Source of the DNA: Phycomyces blakesleeanus NRRL 1555(-)
Taxonomy: Eukaryota; Mucoromycota; Mucoromycetes; Mucorales; Phycomycetaceae
Assembly: GCF_001638985.1 (NCBI RefSeq)
Contig: NW_017265141.1
Location: forward strand, 248,001 to 312,000
Direction: 5' to 3'
Length of the DNA: 64,000 nucleotides
The stretch's first letter is position 1. Each line of letters opens with the position of its first letter. This document shows, piece after piece, positions 51,619 to 63,727 of the stretch. Below the pieces are notes generated by a model, which did no database searches, was not told where the DNA came from, and was given only the letters and a program-made list of their open reading frames with translations. The position numbers and the translations under genes are program-made.

Positions 51619-52517
51619 AACTTGCCTTTACTCTTCTTCATCTTCATCTTCATCTTCTTCCTCTTAGTCTTATTCTTCCGCTTAATTCTCCTTGTATTTC
51701 TGTGTTTGTATGAGTGCGTGCGAGTGAGTGAGTGAGTGGGTGAGTGGGTGAGTAGATAGGTGGGGTGGGTGGGTGGGTTTGATTATGTACCTTCTTTTTT
51801 TTCGCTATCATTTATTACTATATCTTATTTTTAGAAATCTCAAAAAACCTCCTTCTTCTTCTGTCTTGTCCCATCGTCCTACCTTCAATATCCATTGGCT
51901 ATAACCATCTTTACTTCTTTATATTTTCCCTTTATTCGCCTTGTTCTCTCTCGCTCTTATACACACACTCACTCGCACAAACACATACACAAAACCTACA
52001 CTAATATTTCCTTTTTATAATTGTTTTATTTAGTTACCAAAAAAAAACACGCCAATTTTTTTTTCTTTAATTATTTTCCTAAACCTATTATTATTATTAT
52101 TATTATTACTATTATTCTTATTTTTTTTCTTACTATTTATTCTATTATTTTTAAAGAAGAAATATATATATATATATATATATAAAGTGGTAAATATTAT
52201 TCACATCAACAGCATCATAAACATTGCATACACACAAGCATAGGATCTATAAGCTTAACATGGTCAAAAAGGTTATTTAACAAGTATTTCAATTTTGAAA
52301 CAAATCAACCTAGAGAAAAGAACGTTTTTTGACACATTCATATGTAGTTATAGATATAAATTTATATATAAAAGAAAGGTATAATTATTCTTTTGCTGAT
52401 TTTTTTTTATCGATGTATTGGTTATTTATCATCATTATCATCGTTTTTCTTCTTCTTTACAAAAAAAAACAAAGAAAAATAAAAGAAGAAAGAGAAAAGA
52501 AAATATATAAAGTAGTA
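51619..52517. other. Convergent intergenic kinase / ARP2
   Basis: A long 3' region with GAGT/GGTG tracts at about 51718-51778, pyrimidine-rich segments and (ATT)n at about 52090-52110. The 115-codon plus frame at 52329-52676 overlaps the last ARP2 exon on the other strand and is a shadow. No gene is seen. Confidence 0.45.
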
Positions 52518-54675
52518 TTAGGCAGTAGAGCCCAATACACCCATCTTGTCCAATGCACGGACACCTTGTTCTTCCCATTCTTGCTTTGTCACCCACCAAG
52601 AGTCCTTGTTCTTCATAATGTCAGCAAGAACAGCTCCACCCAAGAATACCCTTTTATCATACGTCAGTTGAATTGAATTAGTTTGCAAAGACCTTTAGAA
52701 TCTAAAATATACACTTAAAACTTACATGTGCTTGCGTCTAGGTGGATCTTCAATACGAATCTTGAATTTCTATTATTTTTTTTAAAAAAAATAAATAAAT
52801 TATATCGTGAGTATTTATTTAAAGTATGTATGTATGTATGTATGTATGTATTTATATATGGACTAACTTACGTTCAATCGACTAACATCACCATCCAAGA
52901 CATTTGTAAGATACAACTGCTTCATCTCCTTTTCAAGACGACTTGGTAGTCCAGGATACATGGTGGATCCTCCAGAAAGCACAATGTGCTTGTAAAGATC
53001 AGCACGGATATCAATATCAGCCGATTGAATGGTATTGAACAGCATCTCTATAGATAGTACACAAACATAACAAATATTAGGTTTATCTTGAAGAGGGTAT
53101 TGCAAAACCTATATATGTAACTTACCAGCCATTCCACCAGCTTCAACATCAACAAGATGAGGTTGGAAAAGACACTCGGGTGCTTCGAATCTCTCTGATC
53201 CAACCTTGATTACACGACCATCAGGAAGCTGAATAAATATATAGGAATTTAGACATAAATCATCAGTATCTTATTCTTATATTATTATTTTTTACTTTAT
53301 TACCAAAGCCTTTAACTCCTTTTGTTAAATATATTAACTTACTTCGTAGTTCTCTACCAAGGTTGTTGTCTCATTACCAAGCTTTTGGTCCAATTCAAGA
53401 TCATAACTGGCACACAATTAAGCATAATAATAATAACGTTATTATACATATGGACACAGTTACATATATCCTATGAGTGCAAAATACATTTATATATTTT
53501 TACCTGACATAGCACAACTTTTCCTTGATTTGTCTAATTGTCTCAAAGTCAGCAGTACGGTTGAATGCATAACCACGGAGAAGCAAGAGCTTGATAAGGT
53601 ATCGAGTGACATGTCGTCCAGCAACATCGAGACGGCGTGTCAAATTTGCAGGAGCATAACCTTCATAGACAGGAACCTATCGTATATATATATATATATA
53701 TAGATTGTAATAATAAATAAATAAAAAATAAACCTTGCTTTCACCTACACCTACACTTTTGCACTCCCCCTTTTTTTTTGAAGAAGTATATCTATACCCA
53801 TACATATCTCTTTCTCTTCCACACACACACACACACTATCTCTCTCTCTATTTATATACAAATCGCATACCCACAGATATAGATATAGATTTATGTATCT
53901 ATGTATGCATTTATACTCACAATGTGGGTCACACCATCTCCAGAGTCAACCACAACACCAGACAAGAGACCCTGAGCGAACAAGGTCAAGACAGCCTGGA
54001 TGGCGACATAGGCGCCCTGGAAACCATACTCCTCAAACATAATCTGAGCCATTTGTTCACGGTTGGCGCGTGGGTTCATTGGTGCTTCGGTCAACAGAAT
54101 CTTGCAGTCTCTGGGGTCAACCTTAAGCTTCTCGTCGAAAGTGTAGTTCCACAAGTGACGCATGTCCTCCCAGTTTCTAATGATACCATTCTCCATTGGA
54201 TATGACATCTGAAGACTGTTGCGAAGTGCAGCAGCCTCATCACCAATCATTATGTCCTTGATCTCGAGATTGCCTACTTTCTCCTCGGCACGCAAGATGG
54301 GTCGACCAACTACACTCGGAAATACATGTTCGGGAAAGTTGGAACCAGCATAACCACACTTTACGAACTGTGTTTGTAGTTGGGTGTGGTTGGGTGTGTG
54401 CGTAATATACATAAAAAAAAAGGTAATTTTTTTTTATAACTGTCAATGGTGGACTTTCATCATCTTTCTTGTAATGTATAAATGTAATTAGGAAGGACTA
54501 ATGTAGTTGTACATTATAAAAATAACCATAAGAGGACCTACTACATCTATATAGCTATGTCTCTCTTTTGGTTTTGTGTGTGCCAAGGTAAGCTAGTATG
54601 TGAATGAATAAATGAAAATTATGAAAGACTTACACCCGTTCCGTTATCAACGACGAGTGTCTTTGTTGCGTCCAT
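52518..54675 (-). CDS. ARP2: Actin-related protein 2 (Arp2/3 complex)
   Basis: Subunit of the Arp2/3 complex that nucleates branched actin at endocytic patches. Eight-exon model: 54634-54675, 53921-54367, 53504-53676, 53343-53406, 53126-53228, 52872-53047, 52726-52769 and 52518-52650 (1182 nt, 393 aa), matching the usual roughly 390 residues. It has the actin phosphate loops ([13 protein letters not shown] and [19 protein letters not shown]), [54 protein letters not shown] and the C-terminal [13 protein letters not shown]2, not actin or ARP3, is shown by [24 protein letters not shown] and the DVDARP2-type PRRKHMVFLGG segment. All splice phases agree. Very secure. Confidence 0.96.
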
Positions 54676-54954
54676 AGTGAGCTTTCAAATGATATGTAAT
54701 AGTAATAAAAAAAAGAGGCAAAGTAAAGCAAAGTAAAGGAAACGCGGGAATAAGTAATAGGTTAAAAGAAAATGCGCTTGTAAAGGGGAGGGGAGGAGCT
54801 TAACACTTTTTTTTTTGAAGTTCGTTTTTTGTCTTTAATCTCAGTATAAAGCCATTTGCTCCGCTTTCTTTCTTTCTTCTTTTCTTCCTCTCTCTCTCTC
54901 TCTCTCTTATTTTCTCTTCCTGGCTCTGGCTTTCTCCAAAAGCTTGTCTCGCGT

Positions 54955-54968
54955 CAATGATGTCATTG
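54955..54968. promoter_or_regulatory. Palindrome with adjacent TGACGT, ARP2 promoter
   Basis: CAATGA-TG-TCATTG is an exact inverted repeat with a 2-bp centre, about 280 bp before the ARP2 ATG. TGACGT, the CRE/ATF half-site, begins 6 bp later. Binding is inferred only. Confidence 0.3.
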
Positions 54969-55865
54969 AATCATGACGTGAAATTTAAAAGCAATTATAA
55001 AATATATATTGGTAGTATTTTATGCTTGGTATTCATCTTAATGCTTGCCAAGATATTTTCTGTATTGTTAAATATAAGTCGCCTTTTTTTATTTAATTTT
55101 AAGTAATAATAATGATAGCAATTCAATATTGAAACATACATAAATGCATATATAATGAATTTTTGTGTAAATGCATTGTGTCTAAAATATATATAAATAA
55201 TTATTCTGAACTTTTTTTTGGAATTTTATAATATGAATATACACAATTTATGTGAAAATTAGGATGAACAAATTAATTAATTAATTAATTAGTTCAATTA
55301 TGTATGTTCTAATAAGTATAATATCCGCATTAGGAATGTTCTTATAAGAGTGCAAAAAAGTAGTAAAAATTACGCTTTTTGCGTATATTTTTATTTTATT
55401 CCAAGTTTTTTTTTGATAATTGATAAATGTAAGGACATATATGCATAATACATAATACAAAATAAAAAAGTAATTTATTAAAGAAGTATATGCGAATTTT
55501 GTTTGATTGACCAGTGCTTAAGTATTACAACCATGCACTTATACACATGCATGGACATTATGTATGTATGTCTATATGTGTATCCATATACCATTAAGTG
55601 ATATTTCTTTATGTATATAGAAAGAGACTTTCTACAGTACATACCTATATAGCTGTACTTGGTTAATTAAGTTACAAGCTACAAAATGAATAAATATTAG
55701 GATTCTTGATGATTTACACAGCACAAATATTGAAAGCCACATTTTCCACTTTGTTCGGGTTATATGTATGAATTATTCTTCTACTTCTTCTTCTTTCTAC
55801 TCCGGTTCTCGGACCCAAAGAAGAAAAGCAAATAATGATATTCTTGTACTTACCAAACCATCACT

Positions 55866-55928
55866 TGGGTTTAAGTTTAAGTTTAAGTTTGGGTTTGGGT
55901 TTTGGTTTTTGGTTTTTGGTTTTGGGTA
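55866..55928 (+). repeat. Degenerate G3T3-type tract (telomere-like)
   Basis: The + strand shows successive GGGTTTAAGTTTAAG and GGGTTTGGGTTTTGG-type units. It is not an exact repeat array, and the location is internal. Confidence 0.5.
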
Positions 55929-57256
55929 GGGCGAGTTTGGGTACTCGATTGATTCGATTAAGTAACCTGGCCACAATAATCTGAACTCAACTTTTGTTCC
56001 ACTACCTTTCTCTCTCTCTTGTCTTTGTTTATAAACACACAATGTATATACCATTTTGAGTTCAAATTAGGATGATTTTGATATTTTCTTATGGAAGCAA
56101 ATAAATTTATCTTCAGACCTTCATCTTTTTTTAAAATAAAATAAAATAATAATTGTTACTGAGATATTCTTACAAGCAGCCAACATATTCTTTTGGAGCT
56201 CAATTGATATTTATCTGTCAAAAGGTGTCTTTGGTATTGTTAATGCAGTTTCTTGTGTGTATGTCCGACCTTACTTTTGACAAATGTCTCTTCAATAGGA
56301 TTCATAAAGAGTGAATAATGCTACATAAATAAAAGGGTTCTGTAACCATGTTTCTTTATATTTTCAGAAACAAAATCCGAGTAAATTATTCATACAACTC
56401 TGTGAGCCACCTACAGAAATATATATGCATATTATATCAACAGCTTTACTATATACAATCTCTCTCCGTTCCTAAAGACTGTTTTTTCTTTTGCCTCTAT
56501 TTGACGAAATATTTTCTATTAGATATTTGGTTTGTTGCATGCCATTCTTGTTTATCAAAAAGGCACATAAGATATATATGTAAATACTGCTACAAGTTTT
56601 CACAGAGTTGATTTATTATTAATACGCTCCATAAAAAGAAATAAAGACAATGGTATATGTGAATGTATAGAATTGAAGAGGACCGCTAATCATCAACCAT
56701 AGTAAAATTTGTCACCTTTACTTGTAAAGACTTCAAATTCAAATTCGTTTTAGTATAAAATAATAATAATAATAATAAGGAAAGCCCTTCTAAATATGGA
56801 ACAAATTTTTCTATTGATATCATATCATATCATATCTTTTTTTTTTTTACTTCAATGTCACACTTTGTGAGCACCAATAAATACATCGTTTCATCTTATT
56901 ACCTTTGTTATAAAAATTCTGCAAGCTTATAAATAAATAAATAAATGTATGTATATATGCGCGCGTTTCTGTGTGTTGGTTATATATTTAACAGCCAAAG
57001 AAGAAGAGGAAGAAGAAAAATAAGTTTTGTGAAAGCAATCACGATAATTCAATAGGTGACTAGATTGTGTGTTCAATAAGATGATAAGGAATTAGGTTTT
57101 ATTAGAGATAACTGTATTATAAATAAGTAACATAAAAAAAAGAAGCTGATTATTTTATATATGTATATAAATGTGTGTGTGTGGGTGTATATATGTGAAT
57201 GTGATTGGGAAAGTGTGCGAGTGTATGTATATTATTATTATCACTATTATTATTAT

Positions 57257-59073
57257 TTAACTGCCATAGTACTCAGTCTTTTCAGCCTTAGAAGTAAAAT
57301 CTTGACGGGCTGAGATGTTGTCTTGAGAAATACCAGAGTGGTTGGTAATAACACCAGTAGGAGTCTCGAGCTTGACATCGTCTTCGAACTCATACTCATC
57401 CTTGTGCCAGTCGAACGACTGTCCACGCGACTTGGCAATCAAGAACTGGATCCAGGTAGGAACAAAAGAGCGGCTCATGGCAGCAGTCCACCAGTCCTCG
57501 CGCTGAGAGTAGTCGGGACGGATGTAACCGCCAGTAGCCTTGTCCAAGACGTAGGCAAAACCGTTGATAATAACATAAGAAATGATGCCACCAATGACAC
57601 CATAGGCAATCGAGTAAGTGAATGGCATGATGGCAAGTGTAATGAAGGCCGGAATGGCATCTCCGGGGTAATCCCAGTTGATGTTGCGGATACCAGAGGT
57701 CATCATTGAACCGACGATGATCAGGGCAGGCCCGGTTGACCAGGGTGGGAAACTGGCAAAGATTGGAGAGAAGAAGATGGAGACAAAGAAACCAAAGGCA
57801 GTGGCAATGGCAGTGATACCAGTACGACCACCTTCGGCAATACCGGCACCAGACTCGATAAAGGCAGTACAAGGCGAAGAACCAAAGCAAGAACCAATGG
57901 TGATGGTAATAGCATCGGTCATGAAAGCCCAGGTCGAATGTTCAAAATCACCGGCCTTGTCAGTGAAGCCACCATAGCGAGCCATGGAGTACATAGTACC
58001 AGTGGTGTCCATGATATCAACATACTAAAAGCACACAAAAGCAAAGTAAAGTAAAGAAAGGTAAGTAATCTACTCATTAACTTTTTCTTTGGGTTTCTTG
58101 CTAGCTTATTGTTGCCATTCTTACCAAGAAGGTGATCAAGGCAATCCAGATATCCTTGCCAGTGAGGTTAAAATCGAATCGACCAAGAGTACTATTTTTT
58201 TTTAAAAAAAAAGGTAGTTTTATTAGTATTTAATTAAATGATAATATTTATGGTAACGATAATGATACTTACTGTTCCATCTTGTGCACTGTAACAACCT
58301 TTTTGAAATAATCAAACATAAGATCACCCTGAGGAGTGTAGGGGAAGTAGGTGACCTTGTTCACACGGGGCCAGGAAGTGATAGCAATGAAGATAATAGA
58401 GATCAAGATAGCACCTCTGACACGGTACATCAAAAGAATAGCCATCATTACCAAACCAAGAAGACCTTTTTTTTAAAAAGAAAAATATTGCTTGATATCA
58501 GTACACAGCACATAATAATGACAATACAAAAAATACAAAGCTCCTGCTTTCTTGGTAGCTTGTTTGGTTGCTTAACTCACCCATATAAAGAGTTCCAGAC
58601 TCCATACGACCCCATTGACAAACACCTTCAGCACTCAAAGCTTCAGTAGGACAGCCACCTTAAAAATAAAGAAGAATATTAGTAAAAAAAAATAACAAAA
58701 AAATAACAAATAAAAAATTGAACAAGATGCTTACCTAATGTTACTAGTGTAGACATGTCGAGACTGACAAGACCAATACCGGCTGATTTTTGAACACCAA
58801 TAAAGCACAAGTACAAGCCAATACCACAACCCATAGCAATTTTTATACTCATAGGAATTATTCGAGCCAGCCATTGTCGGATACCAAAGATTGATAGGAC
58901 AAAAAAGATAAGACCTTCGATGAATACAGCAGCCAAGGCAGTCTCATAAGACACCTTGCCGCTACCATGGAAACCAACTACGGTATAAGTAAAGTAAGCG
59001 TTGAGACCCATACTATTGTTGTTATTTTAAAAAAAAAGGAGGTTAATATAAATAATGACAGTAATGGTACATA

Positions 59074-59110
<37 letters not shown>

Positions 59111-59661
59111 TAATTAATTAATTGTTAACTTGAAAGATCAGGTTTAACTTACCCAGGGGCCATACCGATAGGAAGATTGGCAAATACACCGAGAAGAATA
59201 GAGGAAATCATAGCAATAACAGTTGTGCCCATAATCAAATCCAGTTTGACTTGGTAAACACAGCTCATGTAATCTTCATTGAGGGAACAGACAGGATCAG
59301 CTTCGGTGAATTCACAAACGCAGGTTCCTCCACTGTCACTGATAATCGAGGAATTTACAGAAATGATATAGGCCTAAGTCAGGAATAATAATTAGAAAGG
59401 AAATTTATATATATATATATATTTGATGCACGTATAAATAGTTTAATTAAAGGTATTATTTTATTGATTTTACTATCAAGAAAAGACAATACAAGAAGCT
59501 ATATACCATACCATGGAGAAAAAGGTAGTCAAACCAGCACGGATTTCGGTGGAAAAGAGAGTTCCTTTGCGTTCACGTCTGGCACCTGAACCTTCGAGCT
59601 GGAAATGCCTTCCAATAAATGAATGCGCTATAGCGCTATTGAGGGTATCAATCCAAGTCAT
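57257..59661 (-). CDS. AzgA-type purine (hypoxanthine-adenine-guanine) permease
   Basis: NCS2-class proton symporter of the plasma membrane for purine bases. Seven-exon model: 59512-59661, 59153-59373, 58735-59012, 58581-58658, 58273-58465, 58125-58191 and 57257-58024 (1755 nt, 584 aa), the usual AzgA length. Hydrophobic segments occupy about residues 45-470. Landmarks: [18 protein letters not shown], the signature [64 protein letters not shown] and [18 protein letters not shown]. The loop after segment 1 carries several Cys. The C-terminal about 110 residues are hydrophilic and cytosolic. Several introns end in a T-run/A-run tract just before the acceptor. Substrate range is known for the family, not shown here. 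Confidence 0.95.
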
Positions 59662-59998
59662 TGGGGGGTTTTTTTTTCTTGGTTGAATTGACTATCTGTT
59701 CAACTTGATCGATCGGTTTAATGGTTCGTTAATTGATTGATTAATATGTATTATAAAGATAGGTAGATTTCTTCTTTCTTATGTTTGCTTTTTATGATCT
59801 GCAAAGAAGCAAGAACAACAAGAACAAGAGTCAATCGAAATTTAGATAACTTGATATTTGGCTTATATATATACATATTGTACATTTATTCGCTTGTATT
59901 ATAATTCTTGACCCACCTTCCTAACATAGACAAGGCAGGCAGACATAGATAGATACATTGTACTATTGTTATTTTATTATTATTATTATTATTATTCT

Positions 59999-61374
59999 TT
60001 AATAAAATAGGATAATATGTGTAGAGGTATGTCCTTCCATGGCAAGTTCCACAGCCATGTTGATACGATTGGGTATGCCAGTGGAATCTCCGAATTTTCT
60101 AGTACCACATAATCAAGAGACACACGCACATATATATAAATATGAAAGAGATAAGACTATTAAAAGATTAAATATAAAATAAAATAAAATAAATATCAAA
60201 CCATACATATAAAGAGATATATATATATATATATCTTTGGAAGGATATTTAAAGCTATAGATTAAATTGTTTTCAATTGCAATACTTGATCTATTAAATC
60301 AAATAGCATCTTGAATTATATTGATACAAATCTCTTATTAACAAACCAGTCCTCAAGCAAAAGCAAGCCATTTTGAATGTGCGTGAGTGTAGTGTGTGTG
60401 TGTTTGTGTGAGTTAGGAAGAATACTAATAATATATAAAAAAAATTGCTGCTACTAAAAAGCTAACCTGGCCTACCTGTCTTACCTTCTTTAATTAGCGA
60501 TACTTGGATGATTTCTTTTTTACTTTTTGCTGCTTCCATTTAGATTTCAGCTTCTGAACGTTTACAGTGGTAAAATAGGTTTCTTTTTTTTTTAGTTTTG
60601 TAACCTTTGATCACAATAGCACTTCTATTCTATTCCATGCAAAAAATTTATTGGATTTCAATATATCGGGATAATAATCTTGAATACATAAGGCAGAAAG
60701 AGAGAAAGATATTGAGGTAACTATTTGTCTATAGATGTTCTAGTTGGCAACAAGATAAGAACCCGAAATATTGTGCCAAATGAACAAAATAAGCTATTCA
60801 GGATAAGAGATTATGAAATATATATATATATAAAACATTTGTGATTCACCTTTATCTTTTATATATATATATACCCACTACAAATTATCATTATTATCAT
60901 TATTCTAGTCGTAGGTTTGTAGTAAACGGTCCATTTATACCCTGATCAACATCATTTTAATATCACTCTATCTATCTCTCTATCTACATACAGACACACA
61001 GACACACAGACACACACAGAAGTGTCTATCCGTATGTACATATATACATTTAAACACTTTCTAGATCAAACATCGTTCGATTCTCCTAGCAACAAAATGC
61101 TTTGTTTCTTATTTTGGCTGGGCTTTATTTTGTCTTGTATTATAAATATATATATAGATAAATAGATCTGACACACAAAAAAAAGAGAAAAAAAAAGGAG
61201 ATCCATCTACAAGGGACTTCTTTGACTCATCAATATCCAGATTAAAGGAAATATATGCACATTCTAATTATTCGAATTATTACTATTATAAAGCAGCAAT
61301 TGAAACAATAACCTGGTTTGTATTAAACGTTCCACACAGAGAGTGGGTGCACGAGCATTGAACCCTGTAAAAAA

Positions 61375-61419
<45 letters not shown>

Positions 61420-61555
61420 AGTACACAAACAAAATAATCATCAAAAACAACAAAATACTGTAGCCCTTGTTTTTTGTCTTATAAAAAAGAAGAAGAAGAA
61501 TAAAAATATATCTATTAGATGTTGCCATGGTAAATGTCTCACAAGCAGATATCAT
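59999..61555 (-). CDS. Tentative small gene with a long intron, unknown function
   Basis: Not recognised. Exons 61543-61555, 61313-61364 and 59999-60098 join in phase (165 nt, 54 aa). The product reads MISAWFNARAPTLCVERL, then IQTRKFGDSTGIPNRIN, then MAVELAMEGHTSTHI. Residue mix and splice sites (GTGAGA donor, TTTTTACAG and GTACTAG acceptors) look real. Against it: the second intron would be about 1.2 kb, far longer than others here, with a weak GTTATT donor. The piece may instead be the 5' leader or an upstream ORF of the permease, or two unrelated fragments. Confidence 0.25.
60504..60560 (-). other. Exon-like basic fragment
   Basis: On the minus strand a possible acceptor is followed by KLKSKWKQQKVKKKSSKYR and a stop codon. 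It could be the last exon of a small basic protein, but no upstream exon in matching phase was found. A second frame over the same bases starts with an ATG (MEAAKSKKEIIQVS). Probably chance or relic. Confidence 0.12.
61374..61417. repeat. (AAAT)n microsatellite
   Basis: Eleven AAAT units next to the polypyrimidine acceptor of the tentative small gene. Confidence 0.9.
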
Positions 61556-62353
61556 TCACCAAAGAACAGCTTTAATGTATAAAAATGCGCTTTCGTATCT
61601 TTGAACTCCCACTTTCTTCTCTCTCTTTTATATATATATTAATTCCTTTATATTTTGTACACATTTTACACTTTCTAATGTATAAAAGCTTTAGGTCCTT
61701 GGAATCTTTCCAAAACCAAACACCAAAAGAAAGAAATAATGGAAACATTTAGGTGATTAACGAATATCTAGTCCTACGAACAATGTCTATTGACGAGTGT
61801 ATAATGTATTCAGAACGTTTATTTTTTTTTAATTGTTGTGGTAATACTGGCTTACTTCTTTGATTTCCATACGCAAAAATATAAAGAAAGAAAAGTCAGA
61901 ATCATCGTATTTTACGTGTCTAAAATAATAGTTATAATTTGTGGTCCATGCTCAAATCTGCTTGATCTCACAATACACCCCCACCTATATACACATGGAG
62001 ATATATATATATATAGTAGATATAATAAAGTCTTTGGACATCCCTACTCTCCGATATTGATACGGATAACGCATTGACCCAGTTCAATAAAAGAAGAACA
62101 TAAAAAAATATATGAAAGGTTAAGATAACGTAAAAATAAAATAAAAATGCCCTGTTCTGCCCTTCCTTTCCCTTCCTTGTCCTGCCATACCGAACACGCT
62201 CAAAAAGAACTTTATCACGTTGGATTCTATTTTTGTATTTGTACTTATTGCTACTATTATCATTGATAAATAATGATACTAAGGATTGACTTTTTGGCCT
62301 AGTATCAATAGACTTTTCTTTATGCTTTTATTTTAATTAATAGCCATATTATA

Positions 62354-62374
62354 CCGGACAGTATATATGTCCGG
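62354..62374. promoter_or_regulatory. Perfect 7-bp inverted repeat with 7-bp spacer
   Basis: CCGGACA-GTATATA-TGTCCGG, G+C-rich arms in very AT-rich DNA, followed by another ACCGGA. It resembles a dimeric (Zn2Cys6-type CGG) binding site. Role unknown. Confidence 0.3.
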
Positions 62375-63041
62375 ACCGGATTTTATAAATTATTAAAATT
62401 TGATCGAAATAGAGAAAGAGGCATTGCGATTTTTTTTTTGGATTTTTTTGGTTGGCCGAGCAAGGTCTTTAGGTACCGGGTACCAAAGCTCATTAAAGCT
62501 CCTTCTCTCTTCGACAGTGCGTACGTATCCATCTCTTATAAATGACATGAGACTTCTATTAGCCACAAAGATACTTGGCCCATGTATCCAAATGGATGAA
62601 ACAATCCTTGGAAACATGGATACCATGTATTGAATGGATGGACAAAAGATATATATATATATATAGATGTAGATTTACATGTATATTTTAAATTTAAATA
62701 CACAAGATGTGTGTAGATATGCATATAAAATTATATAATATACACATATATATAATATGTATATATTTTTATAATATATAATTTATTTATATAATATGCT
62801 TAAATCCACATGTATATATATAATATATATATATATATATGTATATGTACATGTATATTCTTTAAAGAAGTATATCATAATGGTTTACTAACCAACTGAA
62901 TATGATGTCTATTTCTTCTTTTACTTCCTCTTCTTCCTCCTTCATGTATTGCCTTGACGCCAACTTAAAATATATACATATATAAAACAATCAACAATGT
63001 TATTTAATTTATTTTAAATAACAGAAACTTCTGAGCAAACA

Positions 63042-63727
63042 ATGGTCAGATACGCTGCTACACCCGTCAACCCTGCCAAGGCTGCCAAGTCCAGAGGCTC
63101 TTACCTCCGTGTTCACGTAAGTATATATATATATATATATATATACGTGTATAAATGTATACATGCATAATCTACAATCAATTTTCTTTTTACATATTTT
63201 TTTATTCATTTGATTAATCAATCATGTATACCATTTAAACATATAAATATAAACAGTTCAAGAACACCCATGAGGTTGCCGTCGCTGTTCAGGGTTTGAA
63301 GCTTTCCAAGGCTTACAGCTACTTGAACAACGTCAATGAGCACAGACAGGCCATTCCTTTCCGCCGTTTCAATGGTGGTGTTGGTCGCACTGCCCAGGCC
63401 AAGGAGTTCGGTACCACCCAGGCCCGCTGGCCCGTCAAGTCGATCAAGTTCGTCACTGATCTCTTGAAGAACGCCGAGTCCAACGCCGAGTCTAAGGGTT
63501 TGAATGTCGAGGAGCTTTACATCTCCAGCGTCATTGTCAACCAGGCCCCCAAGCACCGTCGCAGAACTTTCCGTGCCCACGGTAGAATCAACCCTTACAT
63601 GACCTCCCCATCCCACATTGAGGTCATCCTCACCGAGAAGGATGAGGTCGTCCCCAAGGCCAATGACAAGAAGGTCGTCCGTCTCAATGCTCGCCAGTTG
63701 GCCCGCAATGCTCGCACCTCTGCTTAA
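63042..63727 (+). CDS. RPL17: 60S ribosomal protein L17 (uL22)
   Basis: Large-subunit protein lining the peptide exit tunnel. Exons 63042-63116 and 63257-63727 give 546 nt, 181 aa, the family length. It starts [21 protein letters not shown], has [18 protein letters not shown] across the splice, then [39 protein letters not shown] and the uL22 signature [21 protein letters not shown] with SPSHIEVIL. Codon use is C-ending and strongly biased, as in RPL43 and unlike the nuclease gene, which points to high expression. The intron holds an (AT)n array. Confidence 0.97.

Larger units (their letters stand above)
54676..57256. other. 2.6-kb intergenic region ARP2 / permease
   Basis: Holds the ARP2 promoter and the permease 3' end. 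Notable items: CT-rich tract at about 54862-54910; an inverted CAATGA/TCATTG pair with a following TGACGT at 54955-54979; (AATT)n at about 55272-55290; a telomere-like G/T tract at about 55866-55928; (AAT)n at about 56761-56778. No gene is supported; the 85- to 90-codon frames here are low-complexity. Confidence 0.4.
59662..63041. other. 3.4-kb intergenic region permease / RPL17
   Basis: AT-rich divergent region with the permease promoter, the tentative small gene, (ATT)n at about 59976-59995, (AAAT)n at about 61374-61417, a CCGGACA/TGTCCGG hairpin at 62354-62374 and AT-rich dinucleotide arrays at about 62650-62850. A 77-codon minus frame at 62393-62626 looks partly protein-like but has no family. 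No secure gene. Confidence 0.4.

Noticed and set aside
55797..56054. Asn/Pro-rich minus frame
   Set aside because: Produced by the degenerate G/T tract; no start context or homologous motif.
62393..62626. 77-codon minus frame with partly natural composition
   Set aside because: Both strands are open over the same bases, no splice partner was found and no family is recognised.
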